Shown here: in pieces, positions 31,617 to 43,625 of the stretch
How the letters are laid out: every line of letters begins with the position of its first letter
Numbering within the stretch: position 1 is the stretch's first letter
Assembly: GCA_032718475.1 (NCBI GenBank)
Contig: JAUCBJ010007712.1
Coordinates: 41,721 to 105,720, forward strand
DNA length: 64,000 bases
From: Nemertoderma westbladi
Taxonomy: Eukaryota; Xenacoelomorpha; Nemertodermatida; Nemertodermatidae
Reading direction: 5' to 3'
Made by a program: the position numbers and the translations under genes
Notes under the pieces: generated by a model
Databases searched by the model: none
What the model was told of the DNA's origin: nothing
Seen by the model: the letters and a program-made list of their open reading frames with translations, nothing else

Positions 31617-34553
31617 ATGGACCCTTCTTTGAAAAAGTATACCAATAGCCCATCTAATCCCGCGTGTCAGTCGATTATGGACAAAGTGAAGAACGAACGA
31701 ACTCGCCGAATAAGTTTCGATTCCATCATCGATTCCAATAAGATTAATTACTCGAACGACAACCCCAATCCTCGTAAATCCCGCCGACGCGTCAGCACAG
31801 GGAGTTCGGCATACCAACCGCGATCCTCTTCCAACGAGAAACGGGTTTACCGTTTATCTTCCACGCCCGGGAACGGGAATGGCCCGGGCGACTCGGTAAA
31901 TCTCGAGTACCGAAACGTGGAGGAGTGGTTGGACTCGCATTCGGACTTCGTTGTCGACTACTTCCAGAGGAAAGCATCGCGCGCCATGGTAGACAGTTGG
32001 TTGCTCCGTCAGGCCTTCTCGTCTCCCCGCGACGCCGACTCGCTTCCGGGGTCAGTCGGTTCCGGATCACCGCGTCCGGATTCCGGTACCAACACTCCGA
32101 ATCGTCTGATATTCGCGGGAACCTCGGAACTCCAACTCCTCATACCGGACTCCCGGATAATGTCGACCGATGTCGACGGCAACCCGAGTTTCATTAACAC
32201 AGACGACGTCGCCAGAAAGTCTCCCCGCATTATGAAGTCTAGTAGAAGTCTCTTTAAACTCAGCCAACTGGACGACCGTCAATTGATGTTGGAATTGATT
32301 AAAGACATACAGAACGACTTGGACCTCACCAACTTGTGCCACAAAATACTTCAGAACGTGATCTTCCTAACGGCTGCGGATCGCAGCTCCTTGTTCCTCG
32401 TCACGGACGACGGTAATCGGCGATCTCTCGTCTCCAAGGTCTTCGACGTTAGCTCAGAGTCTACCGCTAACGATATGTCTAGCGACCCCATAGTGATACC
32501 TTGGGGTGCGGGAATCGTAGGCTACGTTGCCCAAACCGGCGAGGTGGTTAATATAGCCGACGCCTACCAGGATGATCGTTTTAACAAAACAATCGACTAC
32601 AAAACGGGATATTGTACGAGGTGAGTTATAGTGTTTCTGTCCAATCAGTAAATCAGGGTAGGTAGAGTCTGGTTGACTTAAGGTTGTTTATCTAGTACAG
32701 TAGTAGGCCCATCTGCAGATCTGGTTGAATTGACGTGGTTTTTACTTTTTAGATCTCTGCTTTGCATCCCGGTGAAGAATCACAATGGTGACGTCATTGG
32801 TGTAGCTCAGGTTATCAACAAGAACGGTCGCGGTTCCCCAGAAGCCTTCACCGAGGTCGACCTCAACATCTTCCAGAACTACCTCGTCTTCTGCGGCATC
32901 GGTATAAACAACGCGATCCTGTACGAACAGTCGATACACCAGAACAAGCGGAGTCAGCTGCTACTCGAGTTGGCTAAGGACGTCTTCGACGAACAAAGTA
33001 CTTTACCTCGCCTTGTCACTCGTATATCGATACATCTACTGTCGCTACTCAGCTGCCAACGCTGCTCCGTGTACATCGTCGAGAATCCCACCGTAGGCGA
33101 CGGAATATTCTCCCAGGTTTTCGATTTGGATGCGGACGAACTCAGTAAGTACTCGTCGGATATTCCGGATAGCATCATCGACTCCAAGTTCCCAGTGTGT
33201 AAAGGGATAACCACGCACGTGGCTCTCACCGGGGAGACGCTGAACATACCGGACGCCTACGCCCATCCGCGCTTCGACCAAGCGGCGGATTCTGCGTCCG
33301 GATTCCGGACCAAAGCGCTGCTCTACATGCCGATACGGAATCAACACGGAGAGATTGTGGGAGTCACGCAACTCGTCAACAAACTCGACGGCTCCTGTTT
33401 CAACAAGAACGACGAGCATTTCTTTGAGGCATTCGCGATCTTCTGTGGGTTGGGCATCAACAACACTCGCCGTTACGAGAGCTCGTGTCGCGCGGTCGCT
33501 AAGCAGAGCGTTGCGCTCGACGTGTTGCGTTACCACGCGGTCGCAGCCGAAGAGGAAGCCCGTAGGTTCAGTGAGGGTCCCGTACCCAGCGGCCGGATCC
33601 TCAACCTTCACGACCTCCGATGCAACGATATCGACCTCAAAGATACCGAGACTCTCCAAGCCTGTCTCCGTATGTTCGTCGACCTCGACTTCGTGGAGAC
33701 ATTCAGTATCGACTATCGCACGCTCTGTCGCTGGCTGCTCAGCGTGCGAAAGAACTACCGCAAGATGACGTACCACAATTGGCGACACGCTTTCAGCGTC
33801 TCACAATTCATGTACGCCGCACTCAGGGCCACCGGCCTCCACAAAGAGATCGGGCAACTCGAGACCATGGTGCTGATCGTGGCTTGTCTCTGTCACGACC
33901 TCGACCACCGCGGCACCAACAATAGCTTCCAGAAGATCAGCGAGTCGCCTTTAGCTAAACTCTACTCTACGTCTCCGCTGGAACGCCACCACTTCGATCA
34001 CGCCTTAATCATATTGAACAGTAAAGGTTGCTCAATCTGGGAGAACCTCGATCAAGATACCCACTCGCGGGCCGTTAAGATACTCGAACACGCTATCCTC
34101 GCCACGGATTTGTCCTACTATTTCAAGAATCGGGAGACGTTTTTCTCTGCGGTCAACGCGGGATTGTTTAACATTAACAGCACCGTCCATCGCGGTATGC
34201 TGCGGAGTATGCTGATGACCGCGAGCGACCTCTGCCACTCCGTAAAGCCGTGGGATCTACATTTTACCGTCTCTAACTTGGTGGCCAGCGAGTTCTTCGA
34301 TCAGGGCGACATCGAGAAAAAGATGAATTTCACTCCAGTGGAGACAATGGACCGCGATAAGAAGGGCGAGATGCCCCGCCTGCAGGTCGATTTTATCGAA
34401 GTTATCTGTTTGCCTTTGTACGAATCGTTAGTTAAACTCTGGCCCTCCCTTCATCCCATCCTGTCGGGATGTCGGTTGAACCACGAGCGCTGGGTGGAGA
34501 TGCAGTCCTCCGTCCCGCCGCTGGGGGGCTTCCAGGAGACTGGGGTCTCCTGA
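31617..34553 (+). CDS. PDE5: cGMP phosphodiesterase, PDE5/PDE11 clade (two exons)
   Basis: Exon 1 is 31617-32620; the intron 32621-32752 has GTGAGT and TTTTTAG; exon 2 is 32753-34553. The split codon AG|A gives TGYCTR|SLLCIP, in frame, for 934 aa. An in-frame TAA two codons upstream fixes the start. Order: Ser/Arg-rich N-terminus with two RRxS sites (S33, S60); a WLDSHSDF helix near 101-135, as in PDE5; GAF-A about 222-395; GAF-B about 402-570; catalytic domain about 600-920. Catalytic residues are H676 (YHNWRHAF), H716-D717 (CHDLDHRG), D827 (MTASDL) and the purine-binding glutamine Q879. It should hydrolyse cGMP in the cytosol. GAF-B keeps the NKxnFxxxDE signature, but GAF-A reads FTEVDL, so its DE pair is altered. 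The N-terminus favours PDE5 over PDE11. One intron is very few for this family. GC and CpG content are well above the flanks. Confidence 0.95.
32621..32752 (+). other. Only intron of the phosphodiesterase gene
   Basis: 132 bp, phase 2, GAG|GTGAGT donor and TTTTTAG acceptor with a T-rich tract. It splits GAF-A just before the conserved SLLCIPV strand. Reading through it leads to a stop at the end of exon 1. Confidence 0.95.
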
Positions 34554-37500
34554 CTAGGCGTAGGTGGGGCCTGGTCTCGTTGTCTGCGCGCCATGTTCAG
34601 TTGTGCGTGTTCGCAGTCTGGTAACATTCACTGAATGCATTAGGTAGACCACGGCAGGGAGAAGCAGAGATATACTATTTGACTTAATTCTACGTAAGAT
34701 AAAAATTTGAATTCATATTTAATTTTGGAATAATTTATAGTTATAATACAAGATGGCAAATAAATGGCCCAAACTCACAACAAGTGTACCAAATGGCATT
34801 GAAATTTTTTTTATCAAATCAAAAAGTTATAAAATTATACATCGTTCGAAAATTACTGTACAGTATTGGTGAGGTAAACATTAATCTGAAAAAATTGTTA
34901 ATCATCAACTGCGTTTTATAGAAATTCGAATACAAATAAATTGTGTCCATCTGCAAAATTCATTAAAAAAGATTTGAGCTTTAAAATATATTATGAATTT
35001 GTCATTCAAATATCTTTAAAATCCATCCAAATACCAGAAATTACAAATTTTTTGGAAGTAATCTCTTTGATAATATCTTTCTGACAAGCTTACATTTCCA
35101 TGACTACCGTGAACAGAAACACCTTGTTTGCCCACTTTTTTTGAGTTTGTCCCTTATGTGTGACATCTTGCTTTACGTAAATTTTATATCGATTATTTAT
35201 ATTATATTATAAATTACATTTATATAATTTAATAAACCTCAGAGAGATATATTATTGCGTGAGATGCACTCACTCTACTGACTATATACATTGTTTGGAT
35301 ACCCGGTGTGTCCACAGTGCGCAACCATGTTATGTAATTAGTCGAATTATCGTGTCCTTTCATTCAGGAGCCATTAGTATTTGTTTCGTATCTGTAAGTT
35401 TTTAGTAGAAATATTATTGATATTGTTCTTTTAATTTTTTAACCTTTAATTATTTGTGCTAGTAAATTAATTTTAATTGTGCCAACTAATTGTTCCGTTG
35501 GTGTTAGTTTTAGTATCAATTAATTGTTATCGTTGCTTTGACGTTCCTTATCGTGTCATTAATTTAAAAATAATTGAATGCCGTAATATAGTAGAGTTAA
35601 GATTGTAAGAGACCCTTTTTATACACAACAAAACTATCAAACCGGGATATTAAATCCGGAAATATACTAAATAAATTACATAATATAAAATAAAAGGTTT
35701 ACTACGGAATAATATTGATAGATTTAGTGATGTTCTAGAATTGAATTAATTGTAAAAGAAGATGTGTGATTCAATGGGTAGGTAAACATAAACAGCTGTC
35801 CCGCGGACATTAAGTGATTCCTTGGCAATCAGAATCCTCATGAATCATGGGCGTAAAATGTTCGGAATTTTGCCAATAACTTTGTAAACGTGAAGGTTAT
35901 GTAACTACAGTAGCTTCAGTTCAGCGGAACCTGGAATATGCTGGGGGTGTGAGCAAGATGGATGGATAGTGTGAGAGTTCCCCACCTTGGGAGGTGGCGC
36001 ACAACCCAGCCTGGCAGTTGACATGACAGCCTATAGAGAGGGAATTTCAAATTTAATTTGCTTTACTAGTATAGCAGAACCTGCTGGAGCTTATTGCAAA
36101 TTTTCAGTTAGGGCACTGCAGTAGGCCTACCGATGAAGTAAATATAACAGTCATAATTGTCAATTATGGTTTTTACGAATTATTCACTGCATATATACAA
36201 ATTATGTTATAAATAATGACAAAATGTGAAATTATTTTGAGTTTTAAAGAAAAATATAACTATTTTACCACATTATACAGGTTTGCAATGCGTTATTCGG
36301 TAGATCTTACCAAAAAAATTCATATCTGTGATGGTGATGGATATCAAATAAGAATTTGAACGCAACACCTAAGTACAAAAAAACAAGGTATAGCGACTGT
36401 GTCTCGTACTTAATCTTCTACAAATATATGTGAGAAAAAGTTAGACCCATTCGAGACTCCTCAGTCTGTACTGGGTGTGCTTGCCTATGCGAGAACTAGT
36501 ATCAGTTAAGTTGCAACCACACCCTTCTACATAATCGAATAACTGTGATTAAATGTCGCCATCCGAAACACATTACATTGAATTGGATTGATTTGAGGGT
36601 TAATGATTACGAATCAACCTTCCGAGGGTGATCATTAACCCTGCAGATTGTATTGGATTAGTTAATGTGACAGCTGACAACCATTTGCGATACCCACTCA
36701 ACAGTCGACACAATACATTTGGAATATTAATTATTTCTTTTTTCTCGAGCGTCACTGGAGCGGAAATTGTTCTGCGACTGCCACACACCTGGGATTAACA
36801 CACTGGAATATTGATTAGCAAGTCCTAGCCCATTCAGAATGTTAATTACTACTCATTTATTCCTTCCTACTTTCCCTTTCCCATTAGTAGTTTTCCCCTT
36901 TGTCCGGTTTGGCAAGATAACGACTTTGGCGGTTAAGTGATAGTAACTGCCCCCGGACTTTTTCGGAACTTTATAAATAATATATCTACTATGATAATCA
37001 CATGGATCAATAATATTACGGGTACATCATAATGAATGGTGCCGAACTAGCAGGGTTTCAGCCTTTAATTGAGTTTTTTTTTGTTTATGGAATATTTCAA
37101 ACTCACTCACAGATCTCTCGAACTGTAGTTATCGGGTTAGATTATGCTTATATATATATTCTTCAAAAAGAACCGATATAAACGCTATAACGGACAGACA
37201 TTGTTAATGTTAATTAATTATAAATTGAGGGAAAGGACCAGGTTATAGTAGAAGGCTATTTGAAACAAAGCAATAAACGAGAGTCAACAGCACATGTTGC
37301 AGTTTAATATGTTGTAGTTTGCCGTGGTTTCGGTTATCTGTGTAGCATTACACTACAGACTTCATGTACACCCTAACTGACCTGAGATTAACATCATGGC
37401 TTAAACTGATTAATTGAAAAAAAAAAAATTGAAACCTGATTTGACTGTGTTGATTAATTGAAACCAATTATATTTATTCCATTAAATCAATTTTCTCAAT

Positions 37501-38013
37501 TTTTAATGGCATTGGGAAGTTCACTGGGGGCTTCCATTCACAGCGGCATACATTCCATTAATATCAATTCCATTAATATCTTGCTGAGCAGACAATATTA
37601 ATTTATTATCTTGACCGCAATTATGACACGATTGCATGAAGACGTATAGGGCTTACTTCTTGACGTATGCAGATGTATTCCACTTGAGTAATATAGACGA
37701 TAAGGTTCGTTTAGTTACTGGAATAATTCATTGTTCACGTCGTCACTGAGCTATGCGCGACTCCGCAGCGTGTCGTCGGGCCTATCTATGCTCGGTAAAG
37801 AAAGCGGAAGGTGTAAGAAAATGATGAATTTTCAACATTATCGTTGTAGTTACATAAAACAGAATCGATCTAATGTTTTCTAAACATAAAATAAGAATTG
37901 TTTCACTTTAGTTTCACGTTTTACTGGTCTTTGGTTAAATTTCTTAAATCTTAATATTGATATAAAATCTCCGGAAAAAAATAAAAGAATAAAATTCAGA
38001 ATAAAATCTTAAT
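34554..38013. other. 3' flank of the phosphodiesterase gene and AT-rich intergenic sequence
   Basis: Possible poly(A) signals (AATAAA) follow at about 34759 and 34938. No further coding region or clear transposon is visible across 3.4 kb, only short AT-rich runs and single AGGCCT palindromes. Confidence 0.5.
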
Positions 38014-38084
38014 ATTAATATTGAACGATTCTACTGTATCACAAACTCGGTGTTTGTGATTCAGTAGAATCGCTCAATATTAAT
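38014..38084. ncRNA. Long near-perfect hairpin (possible miRNA-like or palindromic element)
   Basis: The left arm 38014-38046 and right arm 38052-38084 are reverse complements over 33 bp with two mismatches, around a five-base loop TCGGT. The arm core is CGATTCTACTG.ATCACAAAC. It resembles a pre-miRNA in length, but the loop is short and there is no independent evidence of transcription. A palindromic transposon tip is the alternative. Confidence 0.4.
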
Positions 38085-38570
38085 CTGTATCTCATAACAA
38101 CGCCTCGTGCTGCGCGAAGGCCCTGTATTCGCTGTTTAATGAGCATCAAAAAACATATTTTCAATTTTGCATACAATGGATGAATCTGATGAAAGTAATT
38201 GGAAGTAATTGCGATTCCTGACAGGGGGGGACCTGTCTGCATAAAGCCTTATTGTATAAGTGACTGCGAGAAGCACGCATGCCGCAGGCTTTCGCTGTTA
38301 CTGTACGTCCATTAAAAAGGATACGGAAATGATTAATGCATGTGAGCAGATGATTATTTACACTGGACTTGATTAAAACTAGTCACTAATTGGTTCTTTG
38401 TACGGCTTCATTCCCCCAACACAGAACCCAATTTGTCCGTCATAGGGCCAAAGGCTATTTCTCCACCAATATTTGTGTAAATTTGTCGTAATTGGGAATA
38501 TAAGTTCAGACATATAAGTTCAATACTTGTTATGAGATAAAGTGATGCCGGGGATATCTTCATATTGAAA
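38085..38570. other. Spacer between the hairpin and the LINE-C relic
   Basis: No supported gene. Some short GC-richer stretches (38100-38130, 38220-38300) show no domain. Confidence 0.4.
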
Positions 38571-39190
38571 AGTTATAGTCCGGTTTCAATTGAAAGTAGA
38601 GGTAACTTACTTAGGGATCCAATTATTGAGAAAGCGGAAGATTTCTTTTGTTGGATATGTTCGGAGAAACATAGGGAAGGCTGTAGAGTTAAACCTAAAT
38701 ATTCGTAACGATTTGTTATAATGAGGGGGGTTGCATTGTATGTAAAATTATCATTTTTAGTGAGGCGGCTGGCTTTACGAAATTTCATTATTTTTGTTTT
38801 CTTGATGTTTACAGTAATATCGTTTAGGATACACCAGTCGTGTAGAACATCAGGACACATTGGAGTTCGGCTCCATCAGTTGAGTATAAAACCAGGTCAT
38901 CCACGTAGAAAATGAGCTTTATTAGATTACAGACATTTAGAATTGTGTGGGCGAGGTCGGTAATGAATATAAGGAAGCAGGTTGCTGAGAGACAGTCTCC
39001 ATGGAGGATTCCGCGGAGCTGCTTAATAGCGTTGGTTAAACGGAGGCCGTCGTAGATTCTGATGGAGTTGTCTAGTAGTTATTTAATAATGTCGTAGGTT
39101 TTCCCACGGATGCCGAGTTGGTATATCTTGTAAAGGAGGACCGCCATACTGACGACGTCGAAGGCCTTACGGAAGTCGACGAATGCGGCC
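38571..39190 (-). mobile_element. LINE-C relic (reverse transcriptase fragment)
   Basis: The minus strand translates from the motif-A box AAFVDFRKAFD (39187) through RGKTYDII, a LHGDCLSATCFLIFITDLA block, the catalytic box FYVDDLVLYS (near 38896-38907) and the thumb (TKIMKFRKASR, RYEYLGLTLQPSL) to about 38573. It matches 62260-62860 of the LINE at 60709 closely in protein sequence. One stop (after RGKTYDIIK) and both truncated ends show it is dead, though YVDD is intact. It has no target duplication that I can see. Confidence 0.85.
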
Positions 39191-39660
39191 TACAGAACGC
39201 GCTTGCCGTTTCGGTTTGGTTATAAATAGCATTAAATTTATTAACTAAAAATTTCAAAACGCTGTCTGACACTTTTATGCAGGGTTGCTATGTAAACAAC
39301 CACAGAAATTTTCAGGCAAGTTGCTCAAAAATTGTAGAAGTAGTAGGGTTTTGAAGTTGACAATTTCTCAAACAAAATATTGTGAAATAATAGACCTTTC
39401 ATTATACATAGTAATAGTAATTTCAATAGGTCTCCCTAAATGGCAATTGTTATAACTTATGAAAACTTAAAGAGCGGTTTTCAAATTTGGAAACACCATT
39501 TAATCGTGCATTATAATAGATCATAAAAATAATTTCGACATATTTTGGACCAAAATGGTGTACCCCCCTCCCCCATAATATTAGTTTAGGTGACGTAGGT
39601 GTTGACCCTTTGTCCTAGTTGACCATTGCACAGTAACGCTATCTTGACCACCGGTGTACA
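39191..39660. other. AT-rich spacer
   Basis: No gene or recognised element is supported here. Confidence 0.4.
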
Positions 39661-39661
39661 A

Positions 39662-40040
39662 GGCTGAGATAACTAACTCCCTCTTGAAATGACTCCCCAT
39701 TCATCTCAGCCTAGTCTGAGAACACTCATCAGTCGTCTCAGCCTAGTCTGAGAATACTCCCCAGTTATCTCAGCCTAGACTGATAACACTCCCCTTAGGC
39801 TGAGATGACTCACCTAATTGAGTTATAATTCATATCCGTACCTGTGTTATTTTCGTATATTGCATAAATAAAACTGTAACCTATGTTATTGAGTTATCGT
39901 TTATTGTTTTGGTTAGAAAAGCCCGCCACTGTAACCTGCTCCTTTCCGTTAATTAATAAATCTAGGGAGAAATGGGAAATGTTCTCAGCCTAGGCTGAGA
40001 AGTCCGGGGAGTCAAATTTGGTGGGGAGTTATCTCAGCCT
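39662..40040. mobile_element. MITE-like element with GGCTGAGATAACT termini
   Basis: The left end GGCTGAGATAACT..CTCCC (39662) and right end GGGGAGTTATCTCAGCC (40024-40040) are inverted repeats. Inside, CTCAGCCTAGTCTGAGAA-type blocks repeat three to four times at about 38-bp spacing, and the palindrome CTCAGCCTAGGCTGAG occurs once. The central part (39865-39965) matches the core of the MITE at 26896-27125, although the ends differ. Confidence 0.6.
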
Positions 40041-40111
40041 GTTATACCGGCACTGTGTTTACTAACAATGAACAGCTGACTTCAACTCTGGTTGAAATTC
40101 AAATAAAGAAA

Positions 40112-40141
40112 GTAAAACAGTTTAATTCGCCGTTAGGATTA
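40112..40141 (-). mobile_element. SINE-2 tail, cut off by the LTR element
   Basis: These 30 bp match the reverse complement of the 3' part of the SINE copy at 60190-60440 (GTAAA...TTAAATTT...GTAGG..GGATTA). The body continues at 52316 on the other side of the LTR element. The last five bases, GATTA, are the target-site duplication. Confidence 0.65.
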
Positions 40142-41373
40142 TGTAAAAGCTTCTGTGGGATATAACTGGCCCCTTTTGCTTCGCAATCCAGTTTCCCCCA
40201 GGCGCTGGAATACTCTAAAAAGGTTCTCTAACTGTATATATATTCCCCTCGCCCGCAAGGTACCGTTACAGGTGTTTTAACGGACATAAAAGTCATTCTG
40301 CTATATACGTGTTTTGGCGGACATGGTAAGGCAAAAAACCTGTAATGCACCAACTACCTTTCACAGCTTAGCCGTGATGATTCATATTACGACATCTAAC
40401 AGCTGGTTGCTGATGACATGGAAACAGCCATTGGATGCATGGTTCTTTGTTTGGCTTGAGCCAATCAGAGCGATTTTTCCTGTCGACGTGTAGCTTTTCG
40501 GTCGATCATAAGGAGAGTGTTCAGTCTTACTGCTTTTACTTGATACTTTGTTGTTATTGCTGTCTAAGCCAGAAACACCGGCTCTAAGAACTCTAGTAAA
40601 ACTGCTTAGATTATAGAAAGTATAACTGTTACCGGCGGTGTTACCTCACTTAATTTAACTGCACTAATCATATTGTTTGTACTGCTATTTACCGTCAGTT
40701 ATTAATTGTATCTATTTGTTGATGGAAATATTGCTCTTTGGAGAATACGGATAAATCACCCAAAATTCCCAATTTTCTTGATACACTACAGGTTAGAGAG
40801 GCGGGCTATATATAACAATTGCGATTTATATCAATGTGGTGTGTATTGAATCTAATGTTATTTAGTAGACACTACCTGAGTCAATTGCTGTTCTCTTTAT
40901 GTGTGATCAAATATACTGACGGTCGGCAGAATAGTGTGCATGATTGTGAGTGTGATGTGACTGGTAACAAAGCATTTCCTAAAGAATGCGACTTATACTT
41001 TAATCATAAGCCTTATCGTTGCGTTTAGTATAAGTCCTAGCTCTGTTTAAATAGATAGAGCGCCACGTCCTAAAGGAACTGTTAATATTTCCCGAAAGTT
41101 AATAATATCTGTCAGAAATTACATATTAGTGATCTATCGAATAATACAATAGGTTTACACTGCAACCTTACACTGCAATAATAAAATCTAAGCATCCGAA
41201 TTCAGCCTCCCGGGTGTAGATCCATCGGGTGAATGATCGCGCATGGGCTGGCTTCGGCTAATGTTTTGTTTATTAGCATAAAATATTGTCGTATGCTAAA
41301 GGTGTGTTAATTAACTAAAAGACATATAAATTTTGGCAGGTTAAACTGCTAAAGGTCTTCAAAAGCGCGAACA
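40142..41373 (+). repeat. 5' LTR
   Basis: Begins TG and ends CA. It has a TATA-like CTATATATAA at 40806-40815 and a poly(A) signal AATAAA at 41180-41185, so U3 covers about the first 690 bp. A 69-codon ORF (40819-41028) is identical in both LTRs, but lies within promoter and leader sequence and shows no known domain. Confidence 0.93.
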
Positions 41374-43625
41374 GTAACAGTTACTTTGTATTGCAGTGTA
41401 AGCATTAAATACAGTTTAATACTGTTCTGTCGAACAGTAACAGTTATAATCTTATTGCAGTAGGCAATAAGGTTGCAAAATACCGTAGTGACCAGTAAAA
41501 CTGAACCGGTACTTTGTAGGTCAGTAGGCCTAACTGTCATCACCGGTACCGGTACTGCTGTACAAGTACATTTAGTATTATTTCGATTGTGATCTATTGT
41601 ATATTGTAGGCTGCCAGGGGAATAGGGATTGATCACCCCTCATTCTTTTGTATAGTTTACTTATTTCTGTCGGTTTTATTTACTAGTAGGCTAATATTGA
41701 GCAGAAGGCGTGTGACCCTGCTCAGATTGTTCAGATAATTGTAGGCTGAGCTGCTGTCTGACTGTTGTTGAGTTTGGAGAGATTACGGCGTGTGTAGAGT
41801 TTGTCTGATAAAGTGCCGTTAGTAAGTTGGGGCAGCCATATGCTGAAGGTCAATCCCCTCTTAAAGAATAAGTCGTACTACCGTGTTAGAACGCATACTA
41901 ACTAACAGTTTCAGAGTCTGCATATACTGTAGTTTATTTAGGCTTGATCGTAGTCTGCCAGTGTTTTAGTCTGTGTTTGTTTGTGTGGTCTGTTCAGGTA
42001 CCGTAATAGTTATTACTCAAATATTTTGTAGGCTGGATTGTTGTCTGGCTATTTTTGGGTCTGAAGGGATTGCTGCGTGTGTAGAGTTGGTCTGATCAAG
42101 TGCCGTTAGTAAGTTGGGGCAGCCATAAGCGGTAAGGTCAATCCCCTCTTAAAGAGTAAGTCGTACTACCGTGTTAGAACGCATACTAACTAACAGTTTC
42201 AGAATCTGCACATACAGTAGTTTATTTAGGCTTGGTGGTAGTCTGCCAGCGTTTGGTTTGTATTTTGTTTGAGTATTCTGTACGGGTAGCGTAATATTTA
42301 TTATTCAGAGTTTATGCGATTATTCGCAACATTCATGTCCCCAAGTTTATTCCTACAGTAATTGTGTTTGTTACACATACCGTTATAGTTAAACTAACCC
42401 CGGTACTACATCAGGGCTGCTCGGCGTAGGTAAAGACTGGAGATTTTGTGCTTCGGTCACTCCAGCAGATGCCGTGGTTCTTTTAACTGTTCAAGTATAT
42501 TTAACTACTGATTATTTGTTATACCGGTACTTGTACCTAATTTAGGGTTTAGTGTACAGTGCTTTCCGAAGTAATTAGTGTAGGCAGTATATTTGTGTTG
42601 TAAAGTGGTTGATAGGCACATTCGTTAGCTCTATTAGCTTCTGGGTAGGAACAATCCGTGATACATAACGTAGTACCTATAGCGATACGGTTATAGGTCG
42701 TCAGGCGGTGGTATTTTCCTATCTGGACAGTACAATATATTTACTACTACTTATTATTTAAATACCGTAGTACCCTGTCCGTTGTAATACAGTAATAACC
42801 AGAATTCTAACCCTTTGTTAGGCTGGTTTGTAGACTTCCTGTAAAATTACCCTAAAAATTTCGTACGTAATATTTTGTTGTGTTTAATTAGAGAATTAAT
42901 CTCACCCATATCGTAAGTAATTTGTAGTATTAAGTAACTTAGGTAAATTAGAATTATCAGTTTTAGTGTCAAATAAATAGCACTTCACTGAGAGGCGTTC
43001 AGCTTCTGTGTAGTGACTCCCCCAGAAATAATAACATTTATTTCAAATATTGACAAAACCCTTTTAAACGGGTATATAAATATTATAAATCAACTCAAAC
43101 GATTTATAAATAGTAGGCCTGCCATACAACAACTAGGTCTCAATATCAGTTGGACTACTGCTTAAATAACGGTAACAAAGTAAGTTAAAGTAACCAAGTA
43201 ACCCTAAAATATTCAGAAATTCAATTATTCTAAAATAATTGACATACCGGTATTTACCATAGGCTTATTATATTTATTTCTATAAATTTGTGCTGAAATC
43301 ATACCGGTACTCTGTAATTAATTATAGTCCAGAATTATACTTATATACTATAAGTGTAGGCTGTATACCGGTATTCACGATAGGCCTATTATATATTTAT
43401 ATATATTTGTGCTAAAATTATATACCGGTACTCTGTGACAAATCTAGTCTGTAATAATACTTATATATATATTATAAGCATACCGGTATTCTAATATATT
43501 ATATATATATCACGCTACACTGAGTAGCAGTATCGGTAATTAATTACTAGGCTAACAGTGATACTGAATTACTAGACTTGCTTTAACTGTAATATAACAG
43601 TAGGCATTCAACTGTACAATCAAAC
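41374..43625 (+). repeat. Long element leader with two internal duplications
   Basis: A segment of about 285 bp is tandemly duplicated (41742-42028 and 42029-42310; landmark TAAGTTGGGGCAGCCATA, period 287). A second duplication of about 130 bp (43243-43370 and 43371-43490) carries paired ACCGGT palindromes. ACCGGT recurs about ten times over 41510-43490. The leader is non-coding and probably holds packaging or regulatory sequences; that role is inferred. Confidence 0.75.

Noticed and set aside
33045-33788. 247-codon minus-strand ORF in the phosphodiesterase gene
   Set aside because: It is antisense to conserved GAF-B and catalytic codons. Its openness reflects GC-rich codon use of the real gene.
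40819-41028. 69-codon ORF repeated in both LTRs as a gene
   Set aside because: It starts four bases after the TATA-like box, probably before transcription begins, and its duplication only reflects LTR identity.
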